A stretch of DNA of 64,000 nt from JADFDG01 sp965232985 (GTDB lineage Bacteria > Pseudomonadota > Gammaproteobacteria > Pseudomonadales > JADFDG01), in NCBI GenBank assembly GCA_965232985.1, contig CBDDRC010000042.1:186001-250000 (forward strand), read 5' to 3'. How positions within the stretch are numbered: the first letter of the stretch is position 1; each line of letters starts with the position of its first letter. Made by a program: the position numbers and the translations under genes. Positions 1 to 8,387 of this stretch are shown piece by piece. The notes under the pieces were generated by a model. The model was not told the origin of the DNA, did not search any database, and was given only the letters and a program-made list of their open reading frames with translations.

Positions 1-1044
1 GCCGAAGGTGGTCTCGACCTGAAAAAACTCGAGAAAACCATCCGTACCGCCGTGCGCATGCTCGACAACGTCATCGACATCAACTTCTATGCCGTGCCGC
101 AAGCGCGCAAATCGAACCTGCGCCATCGCCCGGTGGGCCTGGGTCTGATGGGCTTCCAGGACGCGCTGCACATCCAAAAGATCGCCTATGCCTCCGACCA
201 GGCCGTGGAGTTCGCGGATCGCTCAATGGAAGCGATCAGCTACTTCGCGATCCAAGCCTCGACGGAACTTGCCGAAGAGCGCGGCACCTACCAGTCGTAC
301 GAAGGCTCGCTGTGGAGCCGCGGCATCCTGCCGATTGATTCGATCGACATCCTTGCCCGCGAGCGCGGCGAGAAATACTTGAAGATGGATCGCTCACAAA
401 CCCTGGACTGGGCAAAACTGCGCAACCGCGTGCAGACCGTCGGCATGCGTAACTCGAATGTGATGGCGATCGCACCAACCGCAACGATCTCCAACATCAC
501 CGGCGTCAATCAGTCGATCGAGCCGACCTTCCAGAATCTGTATGTGAAATCGAACCTGTCCGGTGAGTTCACCGTGGTGAATCCGTACCTGGTGCGTGAA
601 CTGAAAAGCCGCGGCCTGTGGGACAACGTGATGGTCAACGACCTCAAGTACTACGATGGCTCGGTTCAGCAGATCGACCGCGTACCCGACGAGGTCAAGG
701 AACTGTTCCGCACCGCCTTCGAAGTCGAGCCACGCTGGCTGGTGGAAGCCGCGAGCCGTCGCCAGAAGTGGATCGACCAGGCGCAGTCGCTGAACCTGTA
801 CATCGCCGACGCCAACGGCAAGAAACTCGACATCACCTACAAAATGGCGTGGCTGTCCGGCCTCAAGACCACCTATTACCTGCGCGCCATCGCCGCGACC
901 CAAACCGAGAAATCGACAGTCAACGACGGCCGGCTTAACCGCGTAAAAAACACGGCAGGTGCGCAGCCGGCAGAGTTGAGCAAGGCGGCCGATGTGCCGC
1001 CGGCCTGCTCGATCGACAACCCGGATTGCGAAGCGTGCCAATGA
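1..1044 (+). CDS. nrdA: Ribonucleoside-diphosphate reductase class Ia, alpha subunit (C-terminal part; start lies before the window)
   Basis: The frame is open from base 1, so the gene is cut by the window; 347 residues are visible. NrdA reduces ribonucleoside diphosphates to deoxy forms together with NrdB in the cytoplasm. Visible hallmarks are the phosphate-binding loop PTATISNITGV, the adjacent tyrosines of the radical path in TTYYLRAIAATQTEKSTV, and a C-terminal CSIDNPDCEACQ tail. That tail ends in the redox cysteine pair that re-reduces the active site through thioredoxin or glutaredoxin. nrdB follows in the same direction after about 50 nt, so the two are probably co-transcribed. The family assignment is secure; length and N-terminal regulatory (ATP-cone) content cannot be judged here. 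Confidence 0.97.
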   Translation, partial: AEGGLDLKKLEKTIRTAVRMLDNVIDINFYAVPQARKSNLRHRPVGLGLMGFQDALHIQKIAYASDQAVEFADRSMEAISYFAIQASTELAEERGTYQSYEGSLWSRGILPIDSIDILARERGEKYLKMDRSQTLDWAKLRNRVQTVGMRNSNVMAIAPTATISNITGVNQSIEPTFQNLYVKSNLSGEFTVVNPYLVRELKSRGLWDNVMVNDLKYYDGSVQQIDRVPDEVKELFRTAFEVEPRWLVEAASRRQKWIDQAQSLNLYIADANGKKLDITYKMAWLSGLKTTYYLRAIAATQTEKSTVNDGRLNRVKNTAGAQPAELSKAADVPPACSIDNPDCEACQ

Positions 1045-1097
1045 CGACCGTTTCCTGATTGGCAATGAACAGCGAAAAGAAGTACGAGGAAGCACCC

Positions 1098-2384
1098 ATG
1101 CTCAGCTGGGACGATTTCAATACCGACGAAAAAGCCATGCCGCAGGTGCAGCCACCGCCGGCACTGGAAGAAACAGCAATGCCGCCGCTGCCTGCCGCTC
1201 CGGCAGCCCAACCGGCACGACTCGAGCGCGCTGCCGAACCATCGGTAGCGCCGACAGCACTGAAGCAGCCCTGGACGCAGCCCGGCGGTAACGCCATTGC
1301 GCGCGCCCGCGCTACCGTCGCGCAGATGGATATCGCCGCAGGCGAAGCTGAATTGGCCGGCACAGCCACCCGTGTGCGCGTCGACGACAAGCGCATGATC
1401 AACTGCCGCGCCGATCTCAACCAACTGGTGCCATTCAAGTACGACTGGGCATGGCAGAAATACCTTGACGGCTGCGCCAACCACTGGATGCCGCAGGAAG
1501 TGAACATGAGCGCCGACATCGGTATGTGGAAAACGCCGGAAGGCCTCTCCGATGATGAGCGCCGCATTGTCAAGCGTTCGCTGGGTTTCTTCTCCACGGC
1601 GGATTCGCTCGTCGCGAACAACCTGGTGCTGGCCACCTACCGGCTGATCACCAACCCGGAATGTCGCCAGTACATCCTGCGCCAGTCATTTGAAGAGGCA
1701 ATCCATACCCACGCCTACCAATACTGCATCGAATCGCTGGGGATGGATGAGGGCGAGATTTTCAACATGTACCACGAGATTCCCGCCGTGGCAAAAAAGG
1801 CCGCTTGGGGCATCCAGTACACCCGCGAAATCTCCGATCCAAAATTCACCACCGGCACGCCGGAAACCGACAAACAGCTGCTACAAAACCTGATTGCGTT
1901 TTATTGCGTGCTGGAAGGCATCTTCTTCTACTGCGGCTTTACCCAGATTCTGTCGATGGGGCGCCGCAACAAGATGACGGGCGTTGCTGAACAGTTCCAG
2001 TACATTCTGCGCGACGAGTCGATGCATGTGAACTTCGGCGTCGACATGATCAACCAGATCAAACTTGAGAATCCGCACCTGTGGGACGCCGAGATGCAGG
2101 ATAAGGCAACACAGATGATTCTCGAAGGCACTGAACTTGAAATCGAGTACGCGCGCGACACCATGCCACGCGGCGTGCTCGGCATGAACGCGGCGATGAT
2201 GGAGGAATACCTTCAGTTCATCGCCAATCGCCGTCTCGCGCAGCTCGGTCTCAAGGAACAGTTCCCGGGTGCTCAGAACCCGTTTCCCTGGATGAGCGAA
2301 GTAATGGACTTGCGCAAAGAGAAGAATTTCTTTGAGACCCGGGTAACCGAATACCAAACCGGTGGCGCCCTGACCTGGGAGTGA
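1098..2384 (+). CDS. nrdB: Ribonucleoside-diphosphate reductase class Ia, beta subunit
   Basis: This 428-residue protein carries the diiron-tyrosyl radical cofactor that starts catalysis in NrdA. The ferritin-like core has the metal-ligand motif QSFEEAIHTHAYQY and a second helix DESMHVNFGVDM. I start it at ATG 1098 (MLSWDDF) because GAGGA sits 7 nt upstream; in-frame starts at 1059 (TTG) and 1065 (ATG) have no ribosome binding site. Before the core begins (near RVDDKRMINC) there is a proline- and alanine-rich stretch of roughly 85 residues, absent from the short enterobacterial form. It is probably a disordered linker. A strong terminator follows the stop, closing the nrdAB unit. Confidence 0.97.
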   Translation: MLSWDDFNTDEKAMPQVQPPPALEETAMPPLPAAPAAQPARLERAAEPSVAPTALKQPWTQPGGNAIARARATVAQMDIAAGEAELAGTATRVRVDDKRMINCRADLNQLVPFKYDWAWQKYLDGCANHWMPQEVNMSADIGMWKTPEGLSDDERRIVKRSLGFFSTADSLVANNLVLATYRLITNPECRQYILRQSFEEAIHTHAYQYCIESLGMDEGEIFNMYHEIPAVAKKAAWGIQYTREISDPKFTTGTPETDKQLLQNLIAFYCVLEGIFFYCGFTQILSMGRRNKMTGVAEQFQYILRDESMHVNFGVDMINQIKLENPHLWDAEMQDKATQMILEGTELEIEYARDTMPRGVLGMNAAMMEEYLQFIANRRLAQLGLKEQFPGAQNPFPWMSEVMDLRKEKNFFETRVTEYQTGGALTWE

Positions 2385-2439
2385 TTCCCACCGGGAATCT
2401 TGCCCAAAATTTTTACGGTTCGACGTGCGGGTAGCACGT
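2383..2439 (+). other. Two small hairpins directly after nrdB
   Basis: GATTCCC (2383-2389) and GGGAATC (2393-2399) form a 7-bp stem with a 3-nt loop that includes the last two bases of the nrdB stop codon. A second stem, ACGTGC (2423-2428) with GCACGT (2434-2439), follows. Together with the terminator downstream these give three consecutive hairpins, which may protect the transcript 3' end. Confidence 0.45.
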
Positions 2440-2440
2440 G

Positions 2441-2482
2441 GGGCGGTTCTTCCCTGAAAAGGAAGCGCCGCCCTTCTTTTTT
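2441..2482 (+). terminator. Rho-independent terminator of nrdAB
   Basis: GGGCGG plus TTCTTCC (2441-2453) pairs with GGAAG and CCGCCC (2461-2473) across a short loop, with a small bulge, and is followed by a pyrimidine run ending in six T. It lies between the convergent nrdB and the beta-CASP gene on the other strand. Confidence 0.8.
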
Positions 2483-2533
2483 GCGCGGTCATCCGGGCCG
2501 GTGCACGAATCGTGCAGGCAGACTACGGTGGCC

Positions 2534-3934
2534 TCAGAGCCTGATCGATGAACCCGGCGCGGGTATGTCGGCAGCGATCTTCTTGTCCTTCCAGAGTTTC
2601 GCAGCCAGTGCCGTCAACGCTTCCGGCTCGCCGTGTACCAACTGGAAGCGCGGGCTGGTAGTGAAATTCGCCGCCCATGCAAGCAACTCACGCTGCCCGG
2701 CGTGCGCCGAGAACCCGCCGAGCGTGTGCACCTTGCCGGCCACCGCAATGTTTTCGCCGAATATCCTGATCGACTTTGCACCGTCGACCAACTGCCGGCC
2801 CAGCGTACCGCGGGCCTGGAATCCGACGATGACCAGGTGGGTATTTTTCTGCCAGATACGGTGCTTGAGATGGTGACGAATGCGGCCACCGGAACACATG
2901 CCGCTGCCAGCGATGATGATCGCGCCCTTCGCAATGCGATTGATGGCCATCGAATCCTCGGCTTTTGCCGACAGCCTCAGGACCGGCAGGAAAGTCTCCA
3001 GCGTCTCGCCACGATGTTTTTCCATCAGGCCGACATCCTTGTCGTCGAGTGTTCCCCAATACTGGTCGTACAGTCGCGTTACTTCTATCGCCATGGGCGA
3101 ATCAAGAAAGACGCTCCAACCGTCGAGGCGGCCTTCGTGATAAAGCTTGCCGAGATAAAACAGCAAGTCCTGGGTGCGGCCAACGGCAAAGGCAGGAATA
3201 AGCACGTTGCCGCCTTCCTGCCAGGCATTGGCAAGTATACCGGCGAACTCCTTGAGCGTTTCTTCACGGCCACGGTGATCGCGGTTGCCGTAGGTTCCCT
3301 CCATCAACACCACATCCGCTTTCGTCAGCGCCTCCGGCTCGTGCATCAGTACCGCATCAACCGAACCCAAATCTCCGGAGAACACCAGCGTGTGGGTCTT
3401 GCCGTTGCCGTTGAGCGTCAGCTCAATGATCGAAGACCCCAAAATATGGCCGGCATCGTGGAAGCACACCTTGATGTTGTCTGCTACCGAATGGCACTCG
3501 TGGTACTCAACCGGCTCGCACAGTTCGAGCACGCGCATCACATCTTCCATGCCGTAGAGCGGCTCCTGTGTTTTCCTGCCAGCGCGCTGGCGGCGCTTGT
3601 TCTCCCATTCAAGATCGCGCAGATACAGGTTGGCGGCATCCTCAAGCATGATCGCCAACAGGCTGCGCGTGGCCGGCGTACAGAAAATCGGGCCGCCAAA
3701 GCCCTGATTTACCAATCGCGGCAGCATGCCCGAATGGTCCAGGTGCGCGTGCGACAACACCACTGCGTTGATCGCCGCCGGCGAAAAAGGAAAACGATCC
3801 TTGTGCTGGCGGGCAATATCATCGGAGCCCTGGCGCATCCCGCAATCGAGCAGTATCCGGATATGCTCAACTTCGATGAGATAGCAGGAGCCGGTGACTT
3901 CCTGTGCGGCACCGATGAAGGTCAACTGAGCCAT
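2534..3934 (-). CDS. MBL-fold beta-CASP ribonuclease-like protein (RNA exonuclease/CPSF73 type)
   Basis: The 466-residue protein has a full metallo-beta-lactamase signature: HAHLDH at residues 62-67, the downstream zinc ligands in DAGHILGSS and FSGDLG, the beta-CASP segment with EGTYGNRDH and PAFAVGRTQDLL, and the C-terminal GGFSAHAGQREL motif. This architecture is shared with bacterial homologues of the mRNA 3'-processing nuclease CPSF73 and RNase J relatives, so a role in RNA cleavage is expected; the substrate is unknown. It is transcribed alone, converging on nrdB. The start is the first methionine, giving the usual MAQLTFIGAAQEVTGSC opening of the family. Confidence 0.9.
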   Translation of the reverse strand: MAQLTFIGAAQEVTGSCYLIEVEHIRILLDCGMRQGSDDIARQHKDRFPFSPAAINAVVLSHAHLDHSGMLPRLVNQGFGGPIFCTPATRSLLAIMLEDAANLYLRDLEWENKRRQRAGRKTQEPLYGMEDVMRVLELCEPVEYHECHSVADNIKVCFHDAGHILGSSIIELTLNGNGKTHTLVFSGDLGSVDAVLMHEPEALTKADVVLMEGTYGNRDHRGREETLKEFAGILANAWQEGGNVLIPAFAVGRTQDLLFYLGKLYHEGRLDGWSVFLDSPMAIEVTRLYDQYWGTLDDKDVGLMEKHRGETLETFLPVLRLSAKAEDSMAINRIAKGAIIIAGSGMCSGGRIRHHLKHRIWQKNTHLVIVGFQARGTLGRQLVDGAKSIRIFGENIAVAGKVHTLGGFSAHAGQRELLAWAANFTTSPRFQLVHGEPEALTALAAKLWKDKKIAADIPAPGSSIRL

Positions 3935-4104
3935 GGCTCCCCCTGTTGGCGTAATGACGTGATGTCGCTCTGGTACCGCGCGTAAGGCGCCATGCTACCA
4001 TTGGCCCGCAAAGCGACGCGCACCCGTGAATAGCATGGTCCGGGGCCCATTAACCCGGCGCCAGGTGCGTAACCCCAGGGTCCACATTACGGTCACGAAC
4101 GAGA

Positions 4105-4398
4105 ATGAAACGCACTGCACTCACCCTGCTTGCCATGGCCTCGCTCGCTGTCGGTGTTGTCACTGCCGCCGACAAGCCAGGCAGCCCCGCCACCGCCAAA
4201 AAAACCGTCGCGACCGCCGATCAGAAAACCATGGCTGCCGAAGAAAAAGATCGGCTGGCACGTGAGAAGAAAGAAATGGAAGAGCGTGCTGCATTGCTGA
4301 AGAAGCAGCTCGAAACCCGCAAGCAACTGGTCCTGGAAAAAGACGCCTATCTGAAGCAGTTGCAAGAAGAAATCCGGAAACTCAAAGCAGTAAAGTGA
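4105..4398 (+). CDS. Small exported coiled-coil protein, function unknown
   Basis: This 97-residue protein opens with a signal peptide (MKRTALTLLAMASLAVGVVTA) predicted to be cleaved before ADKPG. A short Ala/Thr/Lys-rich linker follows, then from about residue 42 to the end a highly charged Lys/Glu-rich helix (AAEEKDRLAREKKEMEERAA onward) with heptad-like leucines. It is probably a periplasmic coiled coil. I do not recognise a family. It converges on the TRAP transporter operon with only 13 nt between the stop codons. A GAACGAGA stretch just before the ATG is a weak ribosome binding site. Confidence 0.7.
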   Translation: MKRTALTLLAMASLAVGVVTAADKPGSPATAKKTVATADQKTMAAEEKDRLAREKKEMEERAALLKKQLETRKQLVLEKDAYLKQLQEEIRKLKAVK

Positions 4399-4411
4399 AA
4401 GTCCTGCGCGC

Positions 4412-5689
4412 TCACCGCACGAAGACGAGGCTCAACCAAGGCACATACGTGATGAGCAATACCACGGCCAGCAGGACAAGGAAAAACGGGAATGTAGCTG
4501 ACCACAATGCCGCGATTGGTTTGCGGAAACGGATCGACGCGATGAACAGGTTCAGCCCCACCGGCGGTGTGAAGTAACCGATCTGCATACTGGCAAGGAA
4601 GATTATGCCGAGGTGGACCGGATCAATCCCGTAGCCCAGTGCCACCGGCAGCAACAGCGGGATCATAATCAGCAGCGCGGCGAAAATATCCAGCATGCAG
4701 CCGAGAATCAGCAGCAGCACGTTGAGCAACAGCAGAAAAGTCCACTTGCTATCGATGTACTCGCGGCTCAATTCGAACAAGCGCTCCGGCACCGACGCAT
4801 CTACCAGAAAATTGGTGAACGCCATCGCCATGCCCATGATGATCAGCACGCCACCGACCATCACCATTGCATCTCGCATAATGGCCGGTAGTTTCCGCAC
4901 CGGAATATCGCGATAGACCAACACTTCGACGATCAAGGCATACAATGCCGTGACGGCTGCCGCCTCGGAGATCACAAAGGCACCGCTGTAGATGCCGCCG
5001 AGCACGACAAACGGTAACGGCAACTCCCATTTTGCCTCCAGCAGCGCACCTGCGGCCTCGCGCCAGCTGAATTTCTGCAACGGAATGCGCTTGCCGCGAT
5101 GTGCCCACAGACTGTATGCCCACAGCGCGATAATCATCAGCGCCGCCGGCAACAGCCCGGCGACGAACAGCGCCTCCAGTGTCACGCCCTCAACGCCCAT
5201 CTGTTGCGCGACAACGCCAAAGATGATCAGCGGCAATGCCGGCGGCAGCAGCAGGCCGAGCGAGCCGGATGTGGTGACGAGGCCGAGCGAAAACTTCTCG
5301 TCATAACCTCCCTCCTTCAACGCCGGCAACAGCATCGCGCCGATGGCAACAATGGTGACGCCGGAAGCGCCGGTGAAAGCCGTGAACAGCGCACAGGTAA
5401 GCAGGGCAACAAGGGCCAGCCCTCCGGGCATCCAGCCCATAAACGCCTGGGTCACCCGCATCAGCCGGTGCGAGGTTTTGCTCTCCGACAACAGGTAACC
5501 GGCAAACGTGAACAGCGGCAGCGCCAGCAGCACCGAGGTATCGGTGAGGCGATACAACTCGATGGCGACCGTTTGCAGGTCAATGCCGTTGCTGTGAAAC
5601 CCCAGCATCGCCGCCGCAGCGATGACGGCAAACAACGGCGCACCGATAAGCAGAACGACAACCAGCAGGGCGCTGAAAACGGCGTTCAT
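4412..5689 (-). CDS. dctM: TRAP transporter large permease (DctM family)
   Basis: The 425-residue protein is hydrophobic throughout, with about 12 membrane segments, which is typical of the DctM subunit forming the sodium-driven translocation channel. Family-like stretches include FTGASGVTIVAIGAMLLPAL and the C-terminal FLASMQIGYFTPPVGLNLF. Its start overlaps the end of the small permease by 4 nt (ATGA), implying translational coupling. It is the last gene of a tatT-dctP-dctQ-dctM operon. The transported compound cannot be read from this subunit. Confidence 0.93.
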   Translation of the reverse strand: MNAVFSALLVVVLLIGAPLFAVIAAAAMLGFHSNGIDLQTVAIELYRLTDTSVLLALPLFTFAGYLLSESKTSHRLMRVTQAFMGWMPGGLALVALLTCALFTAFTGASGVTIVAIGAMLLPALKEGGYDEKFSLGLVTTSGSLGLLLPPALPLIIFGVVAQQMGVEGVTLEALFVAGLLPAALMIIALWAYSLWAHRGKRIPLQKFSWREAAGALLEAKWELPLPFVVLGGIYSGAFVISEAAAVTALYALIVEVLVYRDIPVRKLPAIMRDAMVMVGGVLIIMGMAMAFTNFLVDASVPERLFELSREYIDSKWTFLLLLNVLLLILGCMLDIFAALLIMIPLLLPVALGYGIDPVHLGIIFLASMQIGYFTPPVGLNLFIASIRFRKPIAALWSATFPFFLVLLAVVLLITYVPWLSLVFVR

Positions 5690-6201
5690 ATGCCGTCCTT
5701 GCGTACCGGCCGGCTGCCCAGGGTGAGGCCCACGCCAATACCCAGGTAGCGCACCGCCATCAGCGCAAAAGCCGCCGGCATGATCGACTCACACCACCAG
5801 GCCGGCACACTGCCAAACGCAATCGTCCCGTAACTGTACTCACTGCGCACAAAGGCAAACGCAAACCAGGCAAGCGCAGTGCAGACACCGGCCGTGAACA
5901 GCGACAAGGCGACGCCAGATATGCGCGCAAGACGCTCCGGCAGATAGCGGGTGGCGATATCAATGGCAATATGCGAGTTCTCGCGCGCGGCAATGCCGGC
6001 GCCGAGCAGACCGATCCACAGCACGGAAACGCGCAGGAATGGATCAGCCCACACCAGGCTCTGATCAGCGAAATTGCGCATCACAATCTGCACAACCGCC
6101 AACAAAACCATCATCAGTAACAGGCCAACAAGCGCTCCATCCTCGACGACGCGCAACACCCGCCACAACGGCGCAAGCGATCGGGTTTTGGTCGCATTCA
6201 T
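5686..6201 (-). CDS. dctQ: TRAP transporter small permease (DctQ family)
   Basis: A 171-residue membrane protein with four hydrophobic segments and the DctQ pattern ADPFLRVSVLWIGLLGAGIAARENSHIAIDI (residue range about 54-84), where the conserved acidic, Arg-Glu and His residues are present. The small permease scaffolds the large one in the inner membrane. It lies 7 nt after the dctP stop and overlaps dctM by 4 nt. Its length is normal for the family. Confidence 0.92.
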   Translation of the reverse strand: MNATKTRSLAPLWRVLRVVEDGALVGLLLMMVLLAVVQIVMRNFADQSLVWADPFLRVSVLWIGLLGAGIAARENSHIAIDIATRYLPERLARISGVALSLFTAGVCTALAWFAFAFVRSEYSYGTIAFGSVPAWWCESIMPAAFALMAVRYLGIGVGLTLGSRPVRKDGI

Positions 6202-6208
6202 CCGCGCA

Positions 6209-7282
6209 TCACTTCTTGTTGGGCATAATAGCGGCAGACGTTATCGCCGGCACAACTGCCACGGGGCCCGCGCGAAACTCCCCAAGGTACTTGCGGAACT
6301 GGAGCAGTGCCGCGGCGGACAATTCGCCGCGCGCCACAACATCGTCAGTTGCCTTCAACGCGAGATGCTCCCACTGTGCGAACTGTGCCGCGTCCGGCTT
6401 CACTATCCTGATACCTTGACTGTCGAGGGTCGACAGGGCAGCAATGTTGTCCTTGCGTGCATTTTTATCGAGTTCAGCAAACGCAGCACCGAGCGCTTCG
6501 CGCACAATTTTCTGCTGGCCAGCATCAAGCCTGGCGAAATACTTGTCGCTGACAGTGAGCAGGCCATAGGTATATAGCAACGGCACCTCGGTACGATACT
6601 TCACACGCGAATACCATTGCAGCGCAATGGCGGCAGTGGTCGGCGCAGCAAAAGCGTTGATGGCGCCGGTTTGCAGCGAGGTAAGCACATCACCAATTGG
6701 CAGTATAATCGGCGAAATGCCCCAACTCCTCGCAGCCTGTTCAGAGGCGCTGTCGTTGGCAGGAATCCATAGTTTCTGCTGCCGCAAATCAGCGACTGTC
6801 GCCACCGGTGCGTTTGACATCACATAGGCAAAACCACCTTCTACGATGCCGAACGACACCCAGCCGGCCTTCTCCAGCTCGCTCTTCAGTTGCGCGTCCA
6901 TCTTGCCGCGCACGTAATCGACTTCATCGAACGTGCGGAAAGCCAGCGGTACGTTGTAGACCTGAATGTCCTTGTAGAACTGCGCGACGGCGCCAGCCTG
7001 CGTTAAGGCGCCGTGCAACTGACCGGTGCGGATCTTGCGCAACACGGTGGCGTCGTCACCCTGTACGCCACCGGCATAAACCTTGAGTTTCACCTCGCCA
7101 CCCGTGCGCTTGCCGATATCCTCGCCGGCCTGCTTGATCCTGTTGACCACGGGTGTGCCATCCGGATACAGCGTCGAGATCTTGAAGGTGATCGTCCCGG
7201 CACCGGCAACTGCGCTGACAAGCAAACCGGCTACCAACAAGGCGGCAGGCATACCGCAACGGCGAATCAACGACAACAACAT
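6209..7282 (-). CDS. dctP: TRAP transporter substrate-binding protein (DctP family)
   Basis: DctP-type periplasmic receptor of 357 residues. I start it at 7282 (MLLSLIRRCGMPAALLVAG) because AGGAG lies 8 nt upstream on the minus strand; an earlier in-frame ATG at 7327 has no such site and would disrupt the signal peptide. The mature protein begins near GTITFKISTLYPDGTPV. It contains the family stretches VQGDDATVLRKIRTGQLHGA and KLWIPANDSASEQAARSWGI, the latter around the usual ligand-contact Arg region. Its partner upstream is a TPR lipoprotein, so this belongs to the TPR-associated (TatP-like) branch. Ligand is unknown, possibly a hydrophobic or carboxylate compound. Confidence 0.93.
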   Translation of the reverse strand: MLLSLIRRCGMPAALLVAGLLVSAVAGAGTITFKISTLYPDGTPVVNRIKQAGEDIGKRTGGEVKLKVYAGGVQGDDATVLRKIRTGQLHGALTQAGAVAQFYKDIQVYNVPLAFRTFDEVDYVRGKMDAQLKSELEKAGWVSFGIVEGGFAYVMSNAPVATVADLRQQKLWIPANDSASEQAARSWGISPIILPIGDVLTSLQTGAINAFAAPTTAAIALQWYSRVKYRTEVPLLYTYGLLTVSDKYFARLDAGQQKIVREALGAAFAELDKNARKDNIAALSTLDSQGIRIVKPDAAQFAQWEHLALKATDDVVARGELSAAALLQFRKYLGEFRAGPVAVVPAITSAAIMPNKK

Positions 7283-7357
7283 GCGCACACTCCTGTCGAT
7301 GTTCCGGGGCAACGCGCCGTTGCCCACTGCATTCGTGCAGCGGGCACGGAAACCAGA

Positions 7358-8209
7358 CTAAAAATAATCGTCAGCACCGGCCAACAGCCGGCGGGCCTCT
7401 TCCTGAGCGTAGACGTTCACGAGCGTCAGGCCATGCACCTTCGGATCGGCAGCCATGACCTCGTTGAGCAGGCGATCATGAAGTTCGCGATCGTACATCA
7501 AGCGGGCGTACTGTTTGGCATACATCATTTTCGCGTAGAGGTTCTCCCCTCCGGAATAGGCTATGGCCTGTTCATAGTACGCACGGGCAACTTCCGGCTT
7601 GCCGCCCAGTGAGGGCGGCAACAGACTGCTCATCACACCGAGATACAGTTGGGGCATGCCACCCTCGAAAGCCGGATCGATGGCGATAATCCTCTCGAAG
7701 ATCAACTGGACGCGCGCCAGTTCCGCTATCGCGTTCCAGTCATCGCTGTACAACTGGATGTAAGTCGCCCAGGCGCTACCGACCGCAAACAGCAGCGGCA
7801 AATCCCCGTTATCCGCATCCTTTACCACCGCCTCAAACTCGGGGAAACTCAGCGCCCGCAGCCGGCAGGCGTCTCTATTATCCTCACAGGCAGCGCGCAG
7901 CGCGTAATCAAGGGCGCGGGCGCCGAACTTCCTGGCGCGATCACGCTCAGTGGCCACCAGCGTGGCGTAGGCGCCGGACAGCGAGGCGGCCGTGCGCAGC
8001 AGCTCGGCGTCGTGCGGCCAGGTCACCAGCAGACCGTCAACCGTGACCATGTAGGAGGGCAGCGCGTCACGAACGAGTTGCGGGTCGTCACTATCAAGGA
8101 TGCCGTAAGGCAGATTGTCTGCCAGCCGCGACAGCGCACAGCCACCCAACCCCGATACCAGGAAGACGACAAGGGCGCAGGCTTTCAGGCTGCGGTAAAG
8201 TGGGCGCAC
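7358..8209 (-). CDS. tatT: TPR lipoprotein associated with TRAP transporter (TatT family)
   Basis: 283 residues with a lipoprotein signal ending VSGLGGC (Cys24). The rest is helical, with repeats that read as degenerate TPRs, for example SLSGAYATLVATERDRARKF and GGKPEVARAYYEQAIAYSGG, and a conserved middle LYSDDWNAIAELARVQLIFE. This matches the TatT component described in Treponema pallidum (Tp0956), which forms a trimer that docks the binding protein TatP. It is the first gene of the operon, 75 nt before dctP, with a promoter at 8296-8324. TatT presumably hands ligand to DctP in the periplasm; that role here is inferred from the family. Confidence 0.88.
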   Translation of the reverse strand: MRPLYRSLKACALVVFLVSGLGGCALSRLADNLPYGILDSDDPQLVRDALPSYMVTVDGLLVTWPHDAELLRTAASLSGAYATLVATERDRARKFGARALDYALRAACEDNRDACRLRALSFPEFEAVVKDADNGDLPLLFAVGSAWATYIQLYSDDWNAIAELARVQLIFERIIAIDPAFEGGMPQLYLGVMSSLLPPSLGGKPEVARAYYEQAIAYSGGENLYAKMMYAKQYARLMYDRELHDRLLNEVMAADPKVHGLTLVNVYAQEEARRLLAGADDYF

Positions 8210-8287
8210 GCAATATCCTCTTCAAAATACCGACAGCACGCGCGCTGCCATGGATCTGCCGTGTCGCCATACCGGCAACGGACACAG

Positions 8288-8316
8288 GCAGGGCTTTTAT
8301 AGCAACACAGCCCTGC
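8288..8316. repeat. Inverted repeat overlapping the tatT promoter (possible operator)
   Basis: GCAGGGCT (8288-8295) and AGCCCTGC (8309-8316) are perfect 8-bp arms separated by 13 bp. One arm lies just downstream of the -10 box and the other inside the -10/-35 spacer of the minus-strand promoter, so a bound dimeric repressor would block RNA polymerase. The binding protein is not known and is not encoded next to the operon. Confidence 0.6.
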
Positions 8317-8324
8317 GAAAACAA
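8296..8324 (-). promoter_or_regulatory. Probable sigma-70 promoter of tatT-dctPQM with extended -10
   Basis: Read on the minus strand, TTGTTT (8324-8319) is followed by exactly 17 bp and then TATAAA (8301-8296), preceded by TGC to give an extended -10. Transcription would start near 8289, leaving a leader of about 80 nt before tatT. Confidence 0.65.
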
Positions 8325-8387
8325 TCGAACTGCACCCAACTCGTTGAATCTATACGTCTTTAACACCACGATCATGGTCAATTGCCA

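Noticed and set aside
394..1095. A 233-codon open frame on the minus strand opposite nrdA
   Set aside because: Antisense shadow with no motif.
2633..3985. A 450-codon open frame on the plus strand opposite the beta-CASP gene
   Set aside because: High GC keeps antisense frames open; its product has no recognisable domain and is rich in Arg, His and Gln, while the opposite strand has a full metallo-beta-lactamase.
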